DNA from: Telopea speciosissima
Taxonomy: Eukaryota > Streptophyta > Magnoliopsida > Proteales > Proteaceae
Direction of reading: 5' to 3'
Length of the DNA stretch: 64,000 nt
Assembly (NCBI RefSeq): GCF_018873765.1
Contig: NC_057916.1
Location: forward strand, 32,897,501 to 32,961,500
The notes under the pieces are model-generated. The model saw nothing but the letters and a program-made list of their open reading frames with translations. It was not told the DNA's origin and ran no database searches. Shown piece after piece: positions 27,119-38,236 of this stretch; the stretch's first letter is position 1, and each line of letters begins with the position of its first letter. A program made the position numbers and the translations under genes.

Positions 27119-27657
27119 AGGACACACCCAATGCACGAGGCTCCTGCCACTGCAGGGTCTGTGGCAAGTCATAATGTACGCAGCCTTAACCCAGCTTTTG
27201 CAGAGAGGTTGTTTCTAGACTTGAACCCGTGACCACTTGGTCACAATCAAGGTACTAAAACTCAGGTCTCGGTACCAACTCGGCTCTTGGGAAAACCGAG
27301 TCGAGTCGAGATCTCGCCGAATTGGTGCATTTTTTTTTCTGTTGAGTTAGGTAAATACATAGTAGATGAGTCATTTCCATGGGTCAACCCAAGATCTGGA
27401 CTCGAGATCCGAGATCTCGCCGAGATATGTCGAGTTGTATCGAGCTAGGTGAGGTATTTAAGTAGTAGGTGGGTTGGGCCAAAACTGAGGCCTGAACCGA
27501 GATCCGGGATCTCGGCGAAATATTGCACTTTTGAGACTCGCAGGCAATATCATCTCGATTTTTTCAAAAACCGAGAAACTCGGTGAGATCTTGCGAGTTC
27601 TCGAACTATGATCACAATGGAGCAACCTTACCGTTGCACCAAGGCCTGCCTTCTGTG
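27119..27657 (-). mobile_element. Au-like SINE nested in the hAT-type element
   Basis: Read on the minus strand it has a tRNA-like head (A box in TGGTGCAACGGTAAGG, B box GGGTTCAAGTC) and then the body typical of plant Au SINEs: AAGGCTGCGTACATTATGAC, CAGACCCTGCAGTGGC and GGAGCCTCGTGCATTGGG. It is flanked by ACCGGAACATAA (27107-27118) and ACCAGAACATAA (27658-27669), an 11-of-12 target duplication. The copy is split after the A-box region by another transposon (27248-27610). Confidence 0.85.
27248..27610. mobile_element. hAT-type MITE nested inside the Au-like SINE
   Basis: A 363-bp insertion with ends CAAGGTACTAAAACTC and GAGTTCTCGAACTATG (inverted, 11 of 16). It is flanked by GTCACAAT (27240-27247) and ATCACAAT (27611-27618), a 7-of-8 duplication of SINE sequence. 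The interior repeats GAGATCTCGCCGA-like words. It is the innermost layer of a three-level nest. Confidence 0.75.
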
Positions 27658-27872
27658 ACCAGAACATAACTCCTTCAATATAAATCAAATTTAAGCAATC
27701 TTGGATTTGTAAGAAAGCTGGTTTTGTGATCTACCTAGTACAAAAAATCTCATGCAAAAATAAAATCATTTGACCAGTCAAACTTCTTAGAGAACAACTA
27801 CATTTCTCTAAATCGGGAGCAGTTTAATTAATTATAGATAAGATCATATTTTCTAAGAAATAAACCAAATGT

Positions 27873-29105
27873 GAGACTAAGTAATGTAGCCTAGGTGAAA
27901 TAAATCTCACTTAGGACCAGGTTCTGTTTTAGGGTTGGCCGAATGGGCAGTTTAGGGTAACTAGGGCAAAATTAGGGTTAGGAATGGGAGATTGAGTTAG
28001 GGTTTTATTGGGTAATGGTCTGCAGAATTTTAGGAGTCTATTAGAATAGGTTTTAATGAGGTTTGAATAAGAAATAGAAATTCAGAAATATTAGGGTTAG
28101 GGTTTTGGGTTTCCAGATTTAGGATCTAAGTGAAACTAGGGTTAGGAGCAGATTTAGGGGCTGGGCTTTAGGTCGAGTTTTCCTAGCAGAGAGGGGGTGG
28201 TTCGGCTGGACTTTGGTGGGGTTTTGATGGCTGGTTAGGCCTAGGCAGATCTTAGGGTTTCTGGGTTTTTATGTTGAGGGAGGGAATTAGGGTTTGTAGT
28301 GGATAGGTGAGGCTGCAACCGAGATCGAGTGGGAGGGTTACTGTGATGGACCTGTGGTTAGGTTTTGAGTGTAATCGATGAGGGAATAGGGCTGTGATGA
28401 ATGTAGATGAAGCTAGGGTTTGGGGAAGTCGATTAGGTTAGATGGAAGTAAGAAGAAGAGATGATAAAGTTGCAGGAAATTGTAACTCTTATCGGAATTG
28501 CAGAATTTCAGCAGCAGCAACCTTGAAGAACTTGAAGGAAGAAGAAGACGAACCTCCCGATCCGCAAGATGCAAGGAGTCGCCGGATTACTCCAGCCCTA
28601 GCCCTTGATATTACTCACAAGGGGCCTTGATATGACACACAAGACAGAGAAGCAAAGTAGTCATGGCGGCAAAGAAAGCAAGAAGAAACAAAATTTCAAA
28701 CATAATAGGTGGGGAGCCTCCCACGATTCTACTATTTATAATAATAAAGGGGGCCTAAAGGCCTTACAAATAATCAATCTAAAGCAATCCTAATCAGATT
28801 AGGAGTTGGGATTCCTAATCTGAATCCTAATTATAAAACATAGAATAGACTTATACTCTAAATAGGAGTATAAGTGTAAACAACTAAAACAAATAAAATA
28901 AAATACTAATCCATCTAAAATCGTGGAGGGGAACTAAGAAGATAAACCATGAAAAAGACTGTTTTAACCCTAGGCTAAAAGAACAAACAAATAAAAAGGC
29001 TCCAACGAAAAAATCAAAGAACAGCCAAATTAATCATGGTTTCGGCTTCTGCATCACTAAGTATACCATGACAATGACCAATTCCAAGAACAGTACAAAC
29101 TAACT
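27873..29105. mobile_element. About 1.2 kb unclassified insertion in the hAT-type element
   Basis: Copy 1 reads straight through this site, whereas copy 2 is interrupted here by roughly 1.23 kb, from GAGACTAAGTAATG to the end of CAAACTAACT. It has many TTAGGGTTT-type words at 27940-28440, a short open stretch with no match I recognise, and an AT-rich right half. I see no coding domain and cannot place it in a family. A solo LTR or another non-autonomous element is possible. Confidence 0.5.
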
Positions 29106-29376
29106 GTATGTTTTGATTGTTTCAAACTTCCAATAGCTTGCTACTTCTTCTATGTTGTTTTTTGATGACTTGATGTGCTTAATATTGCTATTTGATGACT
29201 TAATGTTGATTTTTTATGATGTAAGGTATATATTGTAACATATTAAATAAGGTTAGAAAAGAAGGGACATAAAAAATAACACTTGGGTACCTAGGTGAGC
29301 GCCTTGTCACCTAAGCGCTTACACACCCCTCCACCGCCTTGGGTCACCTTTCTGCCTTGACAACTATGCTAATCGC

Positions 29377-30738
29377 CAGTTTTTCTATTTCATTCTCTAA
29401 GAAATTGCTATTCAGTTTTATGAACCTTAAAATCAAACCAAATCAAATAACACCTTTCGAACTATCCAATAAAAAGGAGAAAAAAAAATCCATACCCAAA
29501 TTTCTCAGAGGGGTAAGTTCTACCAATTGACATCCATCTCAGTTATGGTTTCCTGTCTCATGTCTTAAAATATTATTACTTAATCAGCTTTTAACATTAG
29601 GTTGTATCCAATGAGCTTCTCTACTTGTAAAGGTAAATGTTAGTACGTAAAAGATTTTAGAAAGTTAAACCTATATAAAGAAGCATGTTGATAGAAATTT
29701 TAGAATTAGGATTCATTCATATTATGTGTTTCTTATTCTTAAAGTTGCTTTAAGAAAGTCTGTTGTAATTAGAAAGCACCTGCACTTGTTGACTGTTCTT
29801 TCGTATGAACGAGATTGGAAATTGATACTCTACAGGAGGAAGCAAGGCCAAATTGTCTTTGGGTTTTGTTATGGTCTTGAAAATTTTGAATAATAATTTT
29901 TTTTTAAAATTTCTGGACATGAATAGCAAATTAAAAGTTTAAAACCCCATCTAGGGTTTTTCTTAAGCTCATTTATTCTTTGGGAGAGGAATAGTCCATC
30001 TTCTTAAATTAGCAAATTTACCTACTAATCTAAGCAGCTTTTGGGTTTGGGGCTTTATTCTTGTTGTTTAGCACAGCAATGAATTTATAATGAAGATTCC
30101 ACATGATCTTACATTTAAACAAACTCCCAAACTTAGCCTTCTTAACCAAAGAACTGGACCTCAGTTCAAAAAAGAGGTCACTTTTATTTTATTTTTTTGG
30201 TTTTGGCTAGTTTTCTAGCAGTTTTGACTCTTTTGACCGAACCGAAAAAAGAGGGTTGTTCCATTTTTTTTACTAGTATTGAAAGTTGAAACACTAAAAC
30301 AAAGAATGTCACCTTTTCATTCACTTGGTAACTGATTTTGAGGCTGTGAAAAAAAGTGCTTAGCATTGTGAGCCACCTCTGCTTCTATTATTGCTTCCAG
30401 TACAATGTCTGATCCTTTTGTACCATCTGTTGGGACATTTATGGCAAGTAAGCAAATATGCACAAGAGGAAACACAAATGAAAATTTACTTTACTTCTTC
30501 AGAACCAAGCAATATGCATGCAACAGAAAACTCAGAACACGAGAAATGGTCGTAGGCATTCGCTCTCATGTAAATCTCAGTCCATTATGAAGTAACCCTT
30601 CAACAATCACAAAGGAACATGAATCATTAACGGGAGCTACCTTGTAGCCACAAGTATAAAAGTCTGCAGATTATATTTGATTGCAGACTATTCACCGAAA
30701 ACAACAAAGCCTTAGTAACTTTTTTATTGGTAAGATAA
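29377..30738. other. No gene seen
   Basis: AT-rich spacer without recognisable exon, RNA gene or element termini. Confidence 0.5.
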
Positions 30739-30741
30739 TAA

Positions 30742-31718
30742 GGGTCTGTATGGCAATGTTTCTGTTCTAAATTACTGTTTCTGAGTTTCTGATATTTTGG
30801 AGTACTTCTGTACCAATAATGTTATATGGTACAACTGGAAAAAAATGTCACTATAAAAAAACAAAAACTTGTATGGAATGCAACTTAACGGAAGCATTTC
30901 TTCTGGTGGCAGTGGCGGTGCTGGTGGTGGTTGTGATGGTGGCGGTGGTAGCAGCGGCGACAGTGGTGGTTTCATGCATGTTTTTGTTCCAGCTTTTTGT
31001 TTTAGTTTTTTGGGAGCTTCTTTTAGTTGTTTCTCAAAACTGTTCCAAATGTGTGTTTTGTACCCGGCTCGTTTAAAAAAACAACCAAACAACATAACAG
31101 ACCGGACGACACATACAAGTTTTGTTCCATTTCTGTTCCAAAAAACTACAAAAACACTAGAAACAGTTTTTTGAACATTGCCATACAAACACTTTATTGC
31201 AACATTCAAAAGAAATAGTTCTAGTGTTTTTGTGCTTTTATAGAATAAATTTGGAATAGAACATGTATGTGACGTCTGATATGTTTTTGTGTTTATTTGG
31301 AATGAACCGGTTGAAAAAAAAAAAACACATTTGTGGGTAATTGGAGAAACATATTTGATGTCATTTATAAAAAACAAAAACACAAATTTGTAATAAAAAC
31401 CAATCCAATAAACTCAAGTCTCGAGCTCAACTCTCTCTACCGCCACCACACCACCACCACCACCATTGCCACCTCCACCAGTGCCATCCCTCCACCACCA
31501 CCGCCACCACCATAGGCAGAAGATATACTTCTGTTAATATACATTCCATATGCGTTTCTGTTTTTTTTTTTTAAGTGGCAGGAATACGTTTTTTTTCCCC
31601 AGTTTTACCATAAGACATTTTTTTTTTGTACAGAAGAATTCCAAATGAACAGAAACACAAAAAAGTATTTCTGACTCAAAAATACTAATTTGGAATAGAA
31701 ACGTTACCATACACACCC
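30742..31718. mobile_element. TIR element of about 1 kb, PIF/Harbinger-like
   Basis: The left end GGGTCTGTATGGCAATG and the right end CGTTACCATACACACCC are inverted copies with few mismatches, with TAA/TAG next to them as a possible 3-bp duplication. Inside, a GGTGGC-rich arm (30899-30970) and a CCACCG-rich arm (31437-31515) are mutual complements. Another inward-pointing end-like word, GCCATACAAACAC near 31180, suggests a nested or compound copy. Long open frames here are low-complexity and not host genes. Confidence 0.55.
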
Positions 31719-31721
31719 TAG

Positions 31722-32965
31722 ATCTCTATGAACGAACATATAAAAGTGGGAATATTTTTAGAAATTCAAAAAAATGTGCCAGATATTCTTTTTTCAGTAT
31801 AATCACAACAGTCCATGTATAAGATTTAATTAGCAAAGTGTTATTATGAAGGACGACATAACGAACAAAATCACATTAAATAGGCTTTTCTGAATTTCAT
31901 TGCATAATTTTTAGCAAAACTAACAAAAATCTTTGTAGCTTTTTGATTGATATGCCAGTAAATCTGTTACTAGTCTACCAATTTTTCGATTCCCTCCATA
32001 ATCAAAAAAATCCCTGCATGGGTTTTTAATGTGCAAAGTGATTGTACACAATACATTTCAAATCATATCTTTCACAGAATGAATTTAAATGAAAAAATAG
32101 AATCACAATGATATAGGCTCTTGATGATGCTATAGCAGCTGTAAGTTTAGAATCAGATTACAAAATGGAATGCAATTTAGATATCAGAAACAAAAAGATT
32201 GTGAATATTTATATGCAGACAAATAGTAGTAGAAGTGCCATAAAAATAGGATTGAGACTATATGAAATGGTCAAGAAGAAACATACCCCCAACCCACTCC
32301 CCAGGTGAAGATGGGATTTAATCTGAAGACCTAGCTACAGCCAGCCAAGGCCCTTACCAGCTGTGCTGCTGGTAACTTCAAGCATTACTTAAAGGTTGGA
32401 GGTCAAAACCTAGTTGCAAGCATATGGACCAAAATTTTGGTGCACATATGTACACACTACAAGGAAGGCTAATGCCAGGCTGAAACAGTTCAATCAGTTT
32501 TGGCCGAATTTTTAACCTGCCATACCAGACAGGTGTGTTGATTATTCAATGGTTTATAATAACAGCAGATACCAGGGTTGATCCACCAATTTCAGGTGCC
32601 AGGTAGTGGCTCGACCAGTTTGACTGAAGTTGGGCCAGGTCTCAAAACATTGATTCAAATAGCACAAGCAAATACAAATTAGATTGTAGTAAACTATGGA
32701 CAAAATGCATCTATGTGGAACATGGGATTGTTATTGGCAGTTTACTCGAGTCATTGCATTAAAGAAAAAGAATGCCAAAGGATCATAGGGTTTCATTTTT
32801 TTGTTGAAGGAACAGAGGACCTCAGTTTCAATAAAATTTGCTTATAATTCGGGGTAGGATGATCTTCCCCCGTAAGTTTAATTGAAACCACCAAGATTAA
32901 AATACAATGAAAAATGGATGTTATACTAAACATTAACCAAATCCAACTCGTTATTTTCATCTGAC
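31722..32965. other. No gene seen; one weak tRNA-like segment
   Basis: Spacer downstream of the TatB-like gene. On the minus strand near 32300-32400 the sequence has an A-box-like word (CACAGCTGGTAAGGGCC) and a B-box-like word (GTCTTCAGATTAAATCC), so a SINE fragment is possible. I did not find the last exon that a TatB gene might have. Confidence 0.35.
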
Positions 32966-32979
32966 ACAGGTGTTACCAA

Positions 32980-33095
32980 TAATCTGGAAACAGCCCATCT
33001 GTAAAAACAGAGGTACGGCTGCGTACATGATGACCCTCCACAGACCCCTCAGTGGCGGGAGCCTTGTGCACTAGGTAAGCCCTTTTTTTCTTTTT
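32980..33095 (+). mobile_element. 5'-truncated Au-like SINE
   Basis: Plus-strand copy of the Au SINE 3' body (GGCTGCGTACATGATGACCC, CAGTGGCGGGAGCC, TTGTGCACTAGGTAAGCCC) ending in a T-rich tail. The target duplication is ACAGGTGTTACCAA (32966-32979) and ACAGGTGTTGCCAA (33096-33109). It lacks the tRNA-like promoter head. Confidence 0.88.
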
Positions 33096-33136
33096 ACAGG
33101 TGTTGCCAAGAACCATGTTTTAACCAATGCAACCTG

Positions 33137-33482
33137 TTAAGTTATGTGCATGTATGGCAGAGGTGTTGTTGTCCAATACCCTGTGGTACTTTATTCGCAT
33201 TAGGCCTGTTGTTGTTGATCACGATAGGGGGAGTGTCCCTATCGTGATGTGGTTATATTTCCTTATTAGTTTCATGACTCCTTATTAGTTTATAACTGGG
33301 ATTGTACTCCGAGTAGGAATCCTACTTAGAGTACAATTTTAGTTACAAACTAATAAGGAAACATAACCACATCACAATAAGGACACTCACCCTATCGTGA
33401 TCAACAACAACATGCCTAATTACAATAGAGTACCGCAGGATACTGGACAACAATACCTCTGGGGTACATGCACATAACTTAA
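33137..33482. repeat. Long foldback element, about 340 bp, bounded by TTAA
   Basis: Arms 33141-33305 and about 33318-33478 are near-perfect inverted copies (for example GTTATGTGCATG against CATGCACATAAC, and GATCACGATAGGG against CCCTATCGTGATC) around a short loop near GAATCCTACTTAG. TTAA occurs at both outer edges and could be a target duplication. A transcript through it would form a long hairpin. It lies just downstream of the TatB-like coding region. Confidence 0.8.
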
Positions 33483-33516
33483 CTCAACCAATTATGAAGT
33501 CTAAAATATTACATAG

Positions 33517-35483
33517 TTAGAAGATATAACACAGGTCATTACCCTTGTGGCTTGGTAGCAAACCAGCACTTTCAGCAGAGACTGGAAGAATGTTAAAATG
33601 ACTAACTTCATCATTAATCTTTTCAGCATCTCCACCACTATTAAAAGAGCCAGTTCTTAGAGCTGGGGAGGCAGCCAATCTATCATAAATAGTTGCTTGG
33701 CTGTGAAGATCAGCTGAAACTGAGGTTTTTGAACCATAATCCTGAGAAGTGATGAATACAATAAAACAAGGCAGAAAATTTCTACAGAAAGAAATGACAT
33801 AATTAATAATAATGAGCTTCCGAACCAAAACCTTTGAGATGGTATGTGTTGACCTATTCTCTACATCAAGCTTCTCAGGCACACCGTCACCTAGTAACCA
33901 GTAAATGTATAGAAAACTTATACACATGACCAACAAAAGTTCTTTGCAGAATACACCTCAGTGAAAAGAAGCAGCAGCAGTAAAAAAAGAGAATCATTGA
34001 AATACATAAGAATGTAGACATCTAAAGAGTGGTAATACCACTGCCAGGTGAAGTAGGCTCTGGATTTTCCATTAGCCTACGAGTCAATGGACCTGGATTC
34101 ATGATAGATATGCTTCGGATTTCATAACGAATTGCTTCTAGTTGTTCCATTGTTTCTTTGAGTTCTTTGTGTACCTACAAGGTAGAAAAGAACATGAACA
34201 ACTATATTTTCAGAGATATGATGGTCCTCTAAAACATAGTCAAAATTTATCATGTAAAAGAGATATTAGGACATTATAAAATGAAAGACAGAAGAACCCA
34301 GCATTGTAGAAGATGCTACTAGTGCACGGTTGTTCATTGATAGGAAAATCCAAATTCGATCCGCATCCGTATCCGTTTAGGGGCATCCGTATTCGATTAG
34401 ATTATCCGGAAAAAAATACAAATACTCTGATAAAAATCCGAATCCGAATACTTAATAATAAAAAATTAAATAACGATCTTGAGGGTTTTTGAAGATTCAA
34501 CAGATTCTAGAATATGAGGAAAAGAGAATCATGATCTAAAACTATGGATTGAGAGTGAATTGTATCCACTAGGGGGAGGAAGGTTCGGGTTACACAAGGC
34601 AGAGGTGTAAACGGATGGTCGAAAATCCGATTTCGATCCGCATCCAAATCCATCCGAATCTGTTTAGAGGTATCCGTATTCGACCAGGAAATATCCGAAT
34701 CCAATTACATCCGATCCGTATCCGAGCCGAATCCGATCCGTTTACAGGCCTAGGAAAGACCCCAGGGCCGTGCTATGGCTAAACTGCCAAAGGATGATAT
34801 TTGAATAAGGGGTTTGCATCTGTGCCCAGAGCATGAGATACCATGTCATGGGGCTTTCACACAACTTTCTCAAACAGAAGCCAGCCTCGATACAACATAA
34901 AATTTGGAGTAAACAATTGGTTCCTCTCAGGTAGGCAGTGGGAATACCCAACATTATAATCCCAGGTTTTACAGAAATTCTTTTATTAATGTCGATTCCG
35001 TTAATTTAAGGACCCAATGGCATTGATCAGTGACAGTGTAAGCCAGCTTAGGCCAAAATTATCTTACTTGCTAATTCAAAAATAAATACAATACCTGGCT
35101 AGCTTGAGACTCCTGCAGAACATTTTCAAGCTGACCACGAGCAAGTTGAACGTACCCGATTGCTCTGCCAGCTAACCTCCCTGCTGTTCTAGCGATGATT
35201 GGGAGATCCTTGGGACCTAAAATCAACGAGAAAATAAAATCCAATTCATTCCTCGGGAAATGAATACGAAGGAACAGAAATCCAGAAACAGAACTGGATA
35301 AAAGAGGTTCAGGAAAAACATTAGAAATAAATTAGAGACGTGAAATGAAATGCTTTAAATTGAATCGGAGAGTGACCGCTGATTAAACTGAAAAAAGATT
35401 GAACAAATTGAGAGAGACTCACCGATCAGAGCAGCGGCCGCTCCAACAATGAGGAAGAGCTCACCGTACGAAATCCCAAACAT
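33517..35483 (-). CDS. TATB: TatB-like protein, mitochondrial type (copy A)
   Basis: Exons on the minus strand: 35483-35423, 35216-35095, 34174-34039, 33890-33832, and a fifth starting at 33741. Exon 5 either runs to a TAA at 33517-33519 (about 200 residues in all) or is spliced again at a GTAATG donor at 33542, in which case a last exon is missing from view. The protein opens directly with a membrane helix (FGISYGELFLIVGAAAALIG), then the TatA/B hinge PKDLP and an amphipathic helix (RTAGRLAGRAIGYVQLARGQ), then a coiled stretch with EAIRYEIRSISIMNPGPLTR. This matches the plant mitochondrial TatB family (Arabidopsis At5g43680 from memory), thought to work with mitochondrially encoded TatC. Intron 2 holds a MITE absent from copy B. 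The upstream half of the gene is duplicated at 49836-50854. Confidence 0.85.
34348..34750. mobile_element. MITE in TatB intron 2, present only in copy A
   Basis: About 403 bp built of repeated ATCCGTATCCG / GATCCGCATCC words. It is flanked by TAGGAAA at 34341-34347 and 34751-34757; with the preceding base, 7 of 8 match. The matching site in copy B (near 50140) is uninterrupted, which proves insertion and defines the borders. Confidence 0.8.
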
Positions 35484-36437
35484 TTATGCTGCCAAGCAAT
35501 CAATGGCACCACACTCTTATACTTTTACGGTGTTTGCACACTCATGGTAGTTCCAGAATGGCACCAGCCGTCCACAAGATTGGCATCGCAGGAATCTCTG
35601 CTTTTATCTCCCTTTGTTTCTCAAGGAACTTCACTTCCTCTAATGGCAATCTGAAATCAAAATACAGAGTAGACAAAAAGACGAGACAAACTTTCTGAAT
35701 ATTCGTTGAGTTACAAGAACGTAAACGAGTTCCCAAAGAAACTAAGAACCCTAAAATATGCTACTCAGCATAAAGGAGACATCAGCAGCGAAAGTAACAA
35801 ACGACATACCTACTACTCCTCTCTCTTTTTCTTCGGTTAATCGTTTATTACTTCGACCTGTCTTTCTGGAAACTGGAATTCTTCATTTGCATTTGATGGG
35901 TATCTGAATTCTAAGCGTTTCTTTGATATTTGGTCGGATTAAGATGATTTAGATCAATTATCAAATAGTGTATACAATTGCACAGTCCTCCCGCGTGTTC
36001 CCAAGTCAAAAACCGGGTCTGCCCAGACCAGATTTTCAGCCGACGGTCCAATGGTTCGGACCGTTAAAACATTGGATCAATGGATTTGGATGGGAGGTCG
36101 AAAGACTCTGAACCAATGCAGGCAGGAACCAAACGTATGAAAAAGGAATTTTTTGTTTCAAAAGTTGGGCCACATTAGTAGGCCCGATCTGAAACCGGGT
36201 TGAAGTCCAAGACTGGCCTGATTAATTACTACACATGTCGGGCTCAAGTACTGATCTGATCGATTAATAATCGAGTATTCTTGGTGCAAGGTAGTGGCCC
36301 AACAGTTGTTCGATCGAGACCGACCAATAATTGACCATTTATAGTTTGATTAACCCGTTTAAGCTCATTTACCCTATTTAACGATCATTTGTGGCCCATT
36401 TAAAAACCACCTATAGCCCAATTAGTCAATTAACCTG
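35484..36437. other. Intergenic part of duplication copy A
   Basis: Upstream flank and presumed promoter of the TatB-like gene, then AT-rich spacer with repetitive CCGATTA/CCCATTTAAG words. Conserved in copy B at 50855-51837. No further gene seen. Confidence 0.55.
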
Positions 36438-37240
36438 ATTATGGACCGATTATTAACCGAACGAATAGAAACGTGTCTATGCTCTACAAGGCCTGCTTAC
36501 CTAAACGGAAGGAAAGGGTACAAGGGCCTTAAATTGGTGGGGACTGATTAGACCTGACTGAAATCAGTTTGGCCCCGACGGATTGACACCCTGGCTGAGA
36601 TGTGGTGTGTTTGTACAATGGTAGTGAATGGTGAAAATCATTTTTGTGAACAACAAATTCCTATCATTTGTTGCATGTGTAGCTTTTGACATAAGAAAGA
36701 TGAAAAATCTCATCCTTTCTTTTGGCTTGAAGGAATATCCCATTTCGGTTTGACTGAGGAAGGATATTTTCGACAGATAATTTATTGATTGATTATGGAC
36801 CAATAATTGACCAGTCGGATAGAAACGTGTCCATGCCCCGGCCTACAAGGTGTGATTACCTAAACGGAAAGTAAGGACACAAGGGCCTTAAATTGGTGGG
36901 GGGCGATTAGGCTTGACCGAAACTGATCCAGCCCAACCGATTGACATCAAGACTGAGATGTGTTGTGTTTGTACATGACAGTGAATGATGAGCTAATCAT
37001 TTATGTGAGGTAATCAAATTCCTATAATTTTTTGCATGAATTATGTGTAGCTTTTCAGCTTTTGACATAAGAACGATGAAAAGTCTCATCATAAACCCCC
37101 TCTCCAAAAAATAAATAAATAAATAAACAAATAATTTCTTCTCCTTTCATTGTTTATGCATAGCTTAATTCTTTTGGTTTGTAGAGATCCTCCATTGTTG
37201 GTTTGAGGAAGGATATTTTCGATAGAAGAGATTTATTGTT
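36438..37240. repeat. Internal tandem repeat, two units of about 0.35-0.45 kb (copy A)
   Basis: The block starting GATTATGGACCGATTATT at 36438 recurs from 36792 (GATTATGGACCAATAATT). Shared landmarks in the same order are GAATAGAAACGTGTC, GGGCCTTAAATTGGTGGGG, GAGATGTG and GAGGAAGGATATTTTCGA. The same two-unit structure occurs in copy B (51838-52640), so it is older than the segmental duplication. After it, 37241-37808 holds AT-rich spacer with no gene. Confidence 0.75.
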
Positions 37241-37870
37241 TCAAACGTTCAATTATAATATCAAATCATCATGGATAAAGAGATTCTCTCTTCACTTTTT
37301 GGTGATGACAAACTTTTGCCAAAGAAAAATCTTGCCTTGCCTAGCCTTGAAATTAAAGAGAGATATGGTTAGGAGTCAAATATAATAACATAAATAAAAT
37401 ATGAGGTTTTACCTCATCACAAGTGTGGGAAGAATTTCCAATTGCAGCTAACCATGGCAAGAGAAACAACTTTGTCTAATAGTGGGTCCACATAGTCAGG
37501 GAGGAGAAAGAGTGTTAGTATGGATCCACATGGTCAAAATGTGAGAGAGCATAAAAAAGGTCCCCCACAGTATCAACGTGGAGATCTTTTTTCCATAATA
37601 TAATAAGGAATTAATTAAACCCCACATCCTCTAATGATAATAATAATAATTTCATTTCCAACCAATTACCTCATAGTTTTCATTTAATTAGTGACATAAT
37701 CATGTGGTGTAATGATGACAAAAATTCCATTTTTATGTTGAAAATTTACACTTTCTTTTAATTTCCCTTGTAAACCATTAGAGCAAGGAAAAAGAACACA
37801 ACACCATCCCTTTCAACACATTAATATTAAAACACCTTTTGTCACCGTCATGGACGACTCTACTAAATTT

Positions 37871-37967
37871 TTCTTCCTCCAGTGTGAGTGCGATTTTCTT
37901 CCTCCGGTGTGAGTGTGTTTTTCTTCCTCCAGCGTGAGTGCGTCTCCCTTTCTCCGGAGTGAGCGTC
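37871..37967 (+). repeat. Tandem repeats in the LINE 5' untranslated region
   Basis: Four imperfect units of about 25 bp built on TTCTTCCTCCAGTGTGAGTG. Short tandem units in 5' leaders are common in mammalian L1 promoters; here the role is unknown. Confidence 0.75.
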
Positions 37968-38236
37968 CTGATCTGCAGCCATGGCTTACTTCCACGACAC
38001 CTTCATTGAGGCCTTTGTAGACCCTCTAGTGTGTCACCTCCTCATAACCACGCTCTTGTTCGCTCACTATTGTTTGGAGCTTTTTGGAGCACTGGTTTTC
38101 CTGGTCGAGTACTTACTCCAGTCACCTTTCCCCTTGTCCCCTTCTTTTTTAATCCCCTCCTCCTTCTGTTTTGCTTCCTGTATTCCGTGTTGTTTTTTCC
38201 CCCTTCCCTATTGGGCAGTTCATTTCTCCTTGCCTC

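Larger units (their letters stand above)
26668..29368. mobile_element. Non-autonomous hAT-type element (copy 2), with nested insertions
   Basis: Termini CATAGTTGTCAAGG and CCTTGACAACTATG are exact inverted copies. The flanks are CTAATCGT (26660-26667) and CTAATCGC (29369-29376), 7 of 8 identical. Much of the interior matches the element at 2159-3186 in reverse orientation: the ends, the block with GGGGTTTTTCTCAAATCTA, and the TTGATGACTTGATGTG repeats. Removing the two internal insertions (27119-27669 and about 27873-29105) leaves about 0.92 kb, similar to copy 1's 1.03 kb. No transposase is seen. Confidence 0.85.

Noticed and set aside
30772-31383. 203-codon minus-strand open frame, proline-rich
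   Set aside because: It lies wholly within a TIR element and its long run comes from the CCACCG-type array; no conserved domain.
32300-32410. A true tRNA gene
   Set aside because: Only loose A- and B-box likeness, no cloverleaf by eye; a SINE fragment at best.
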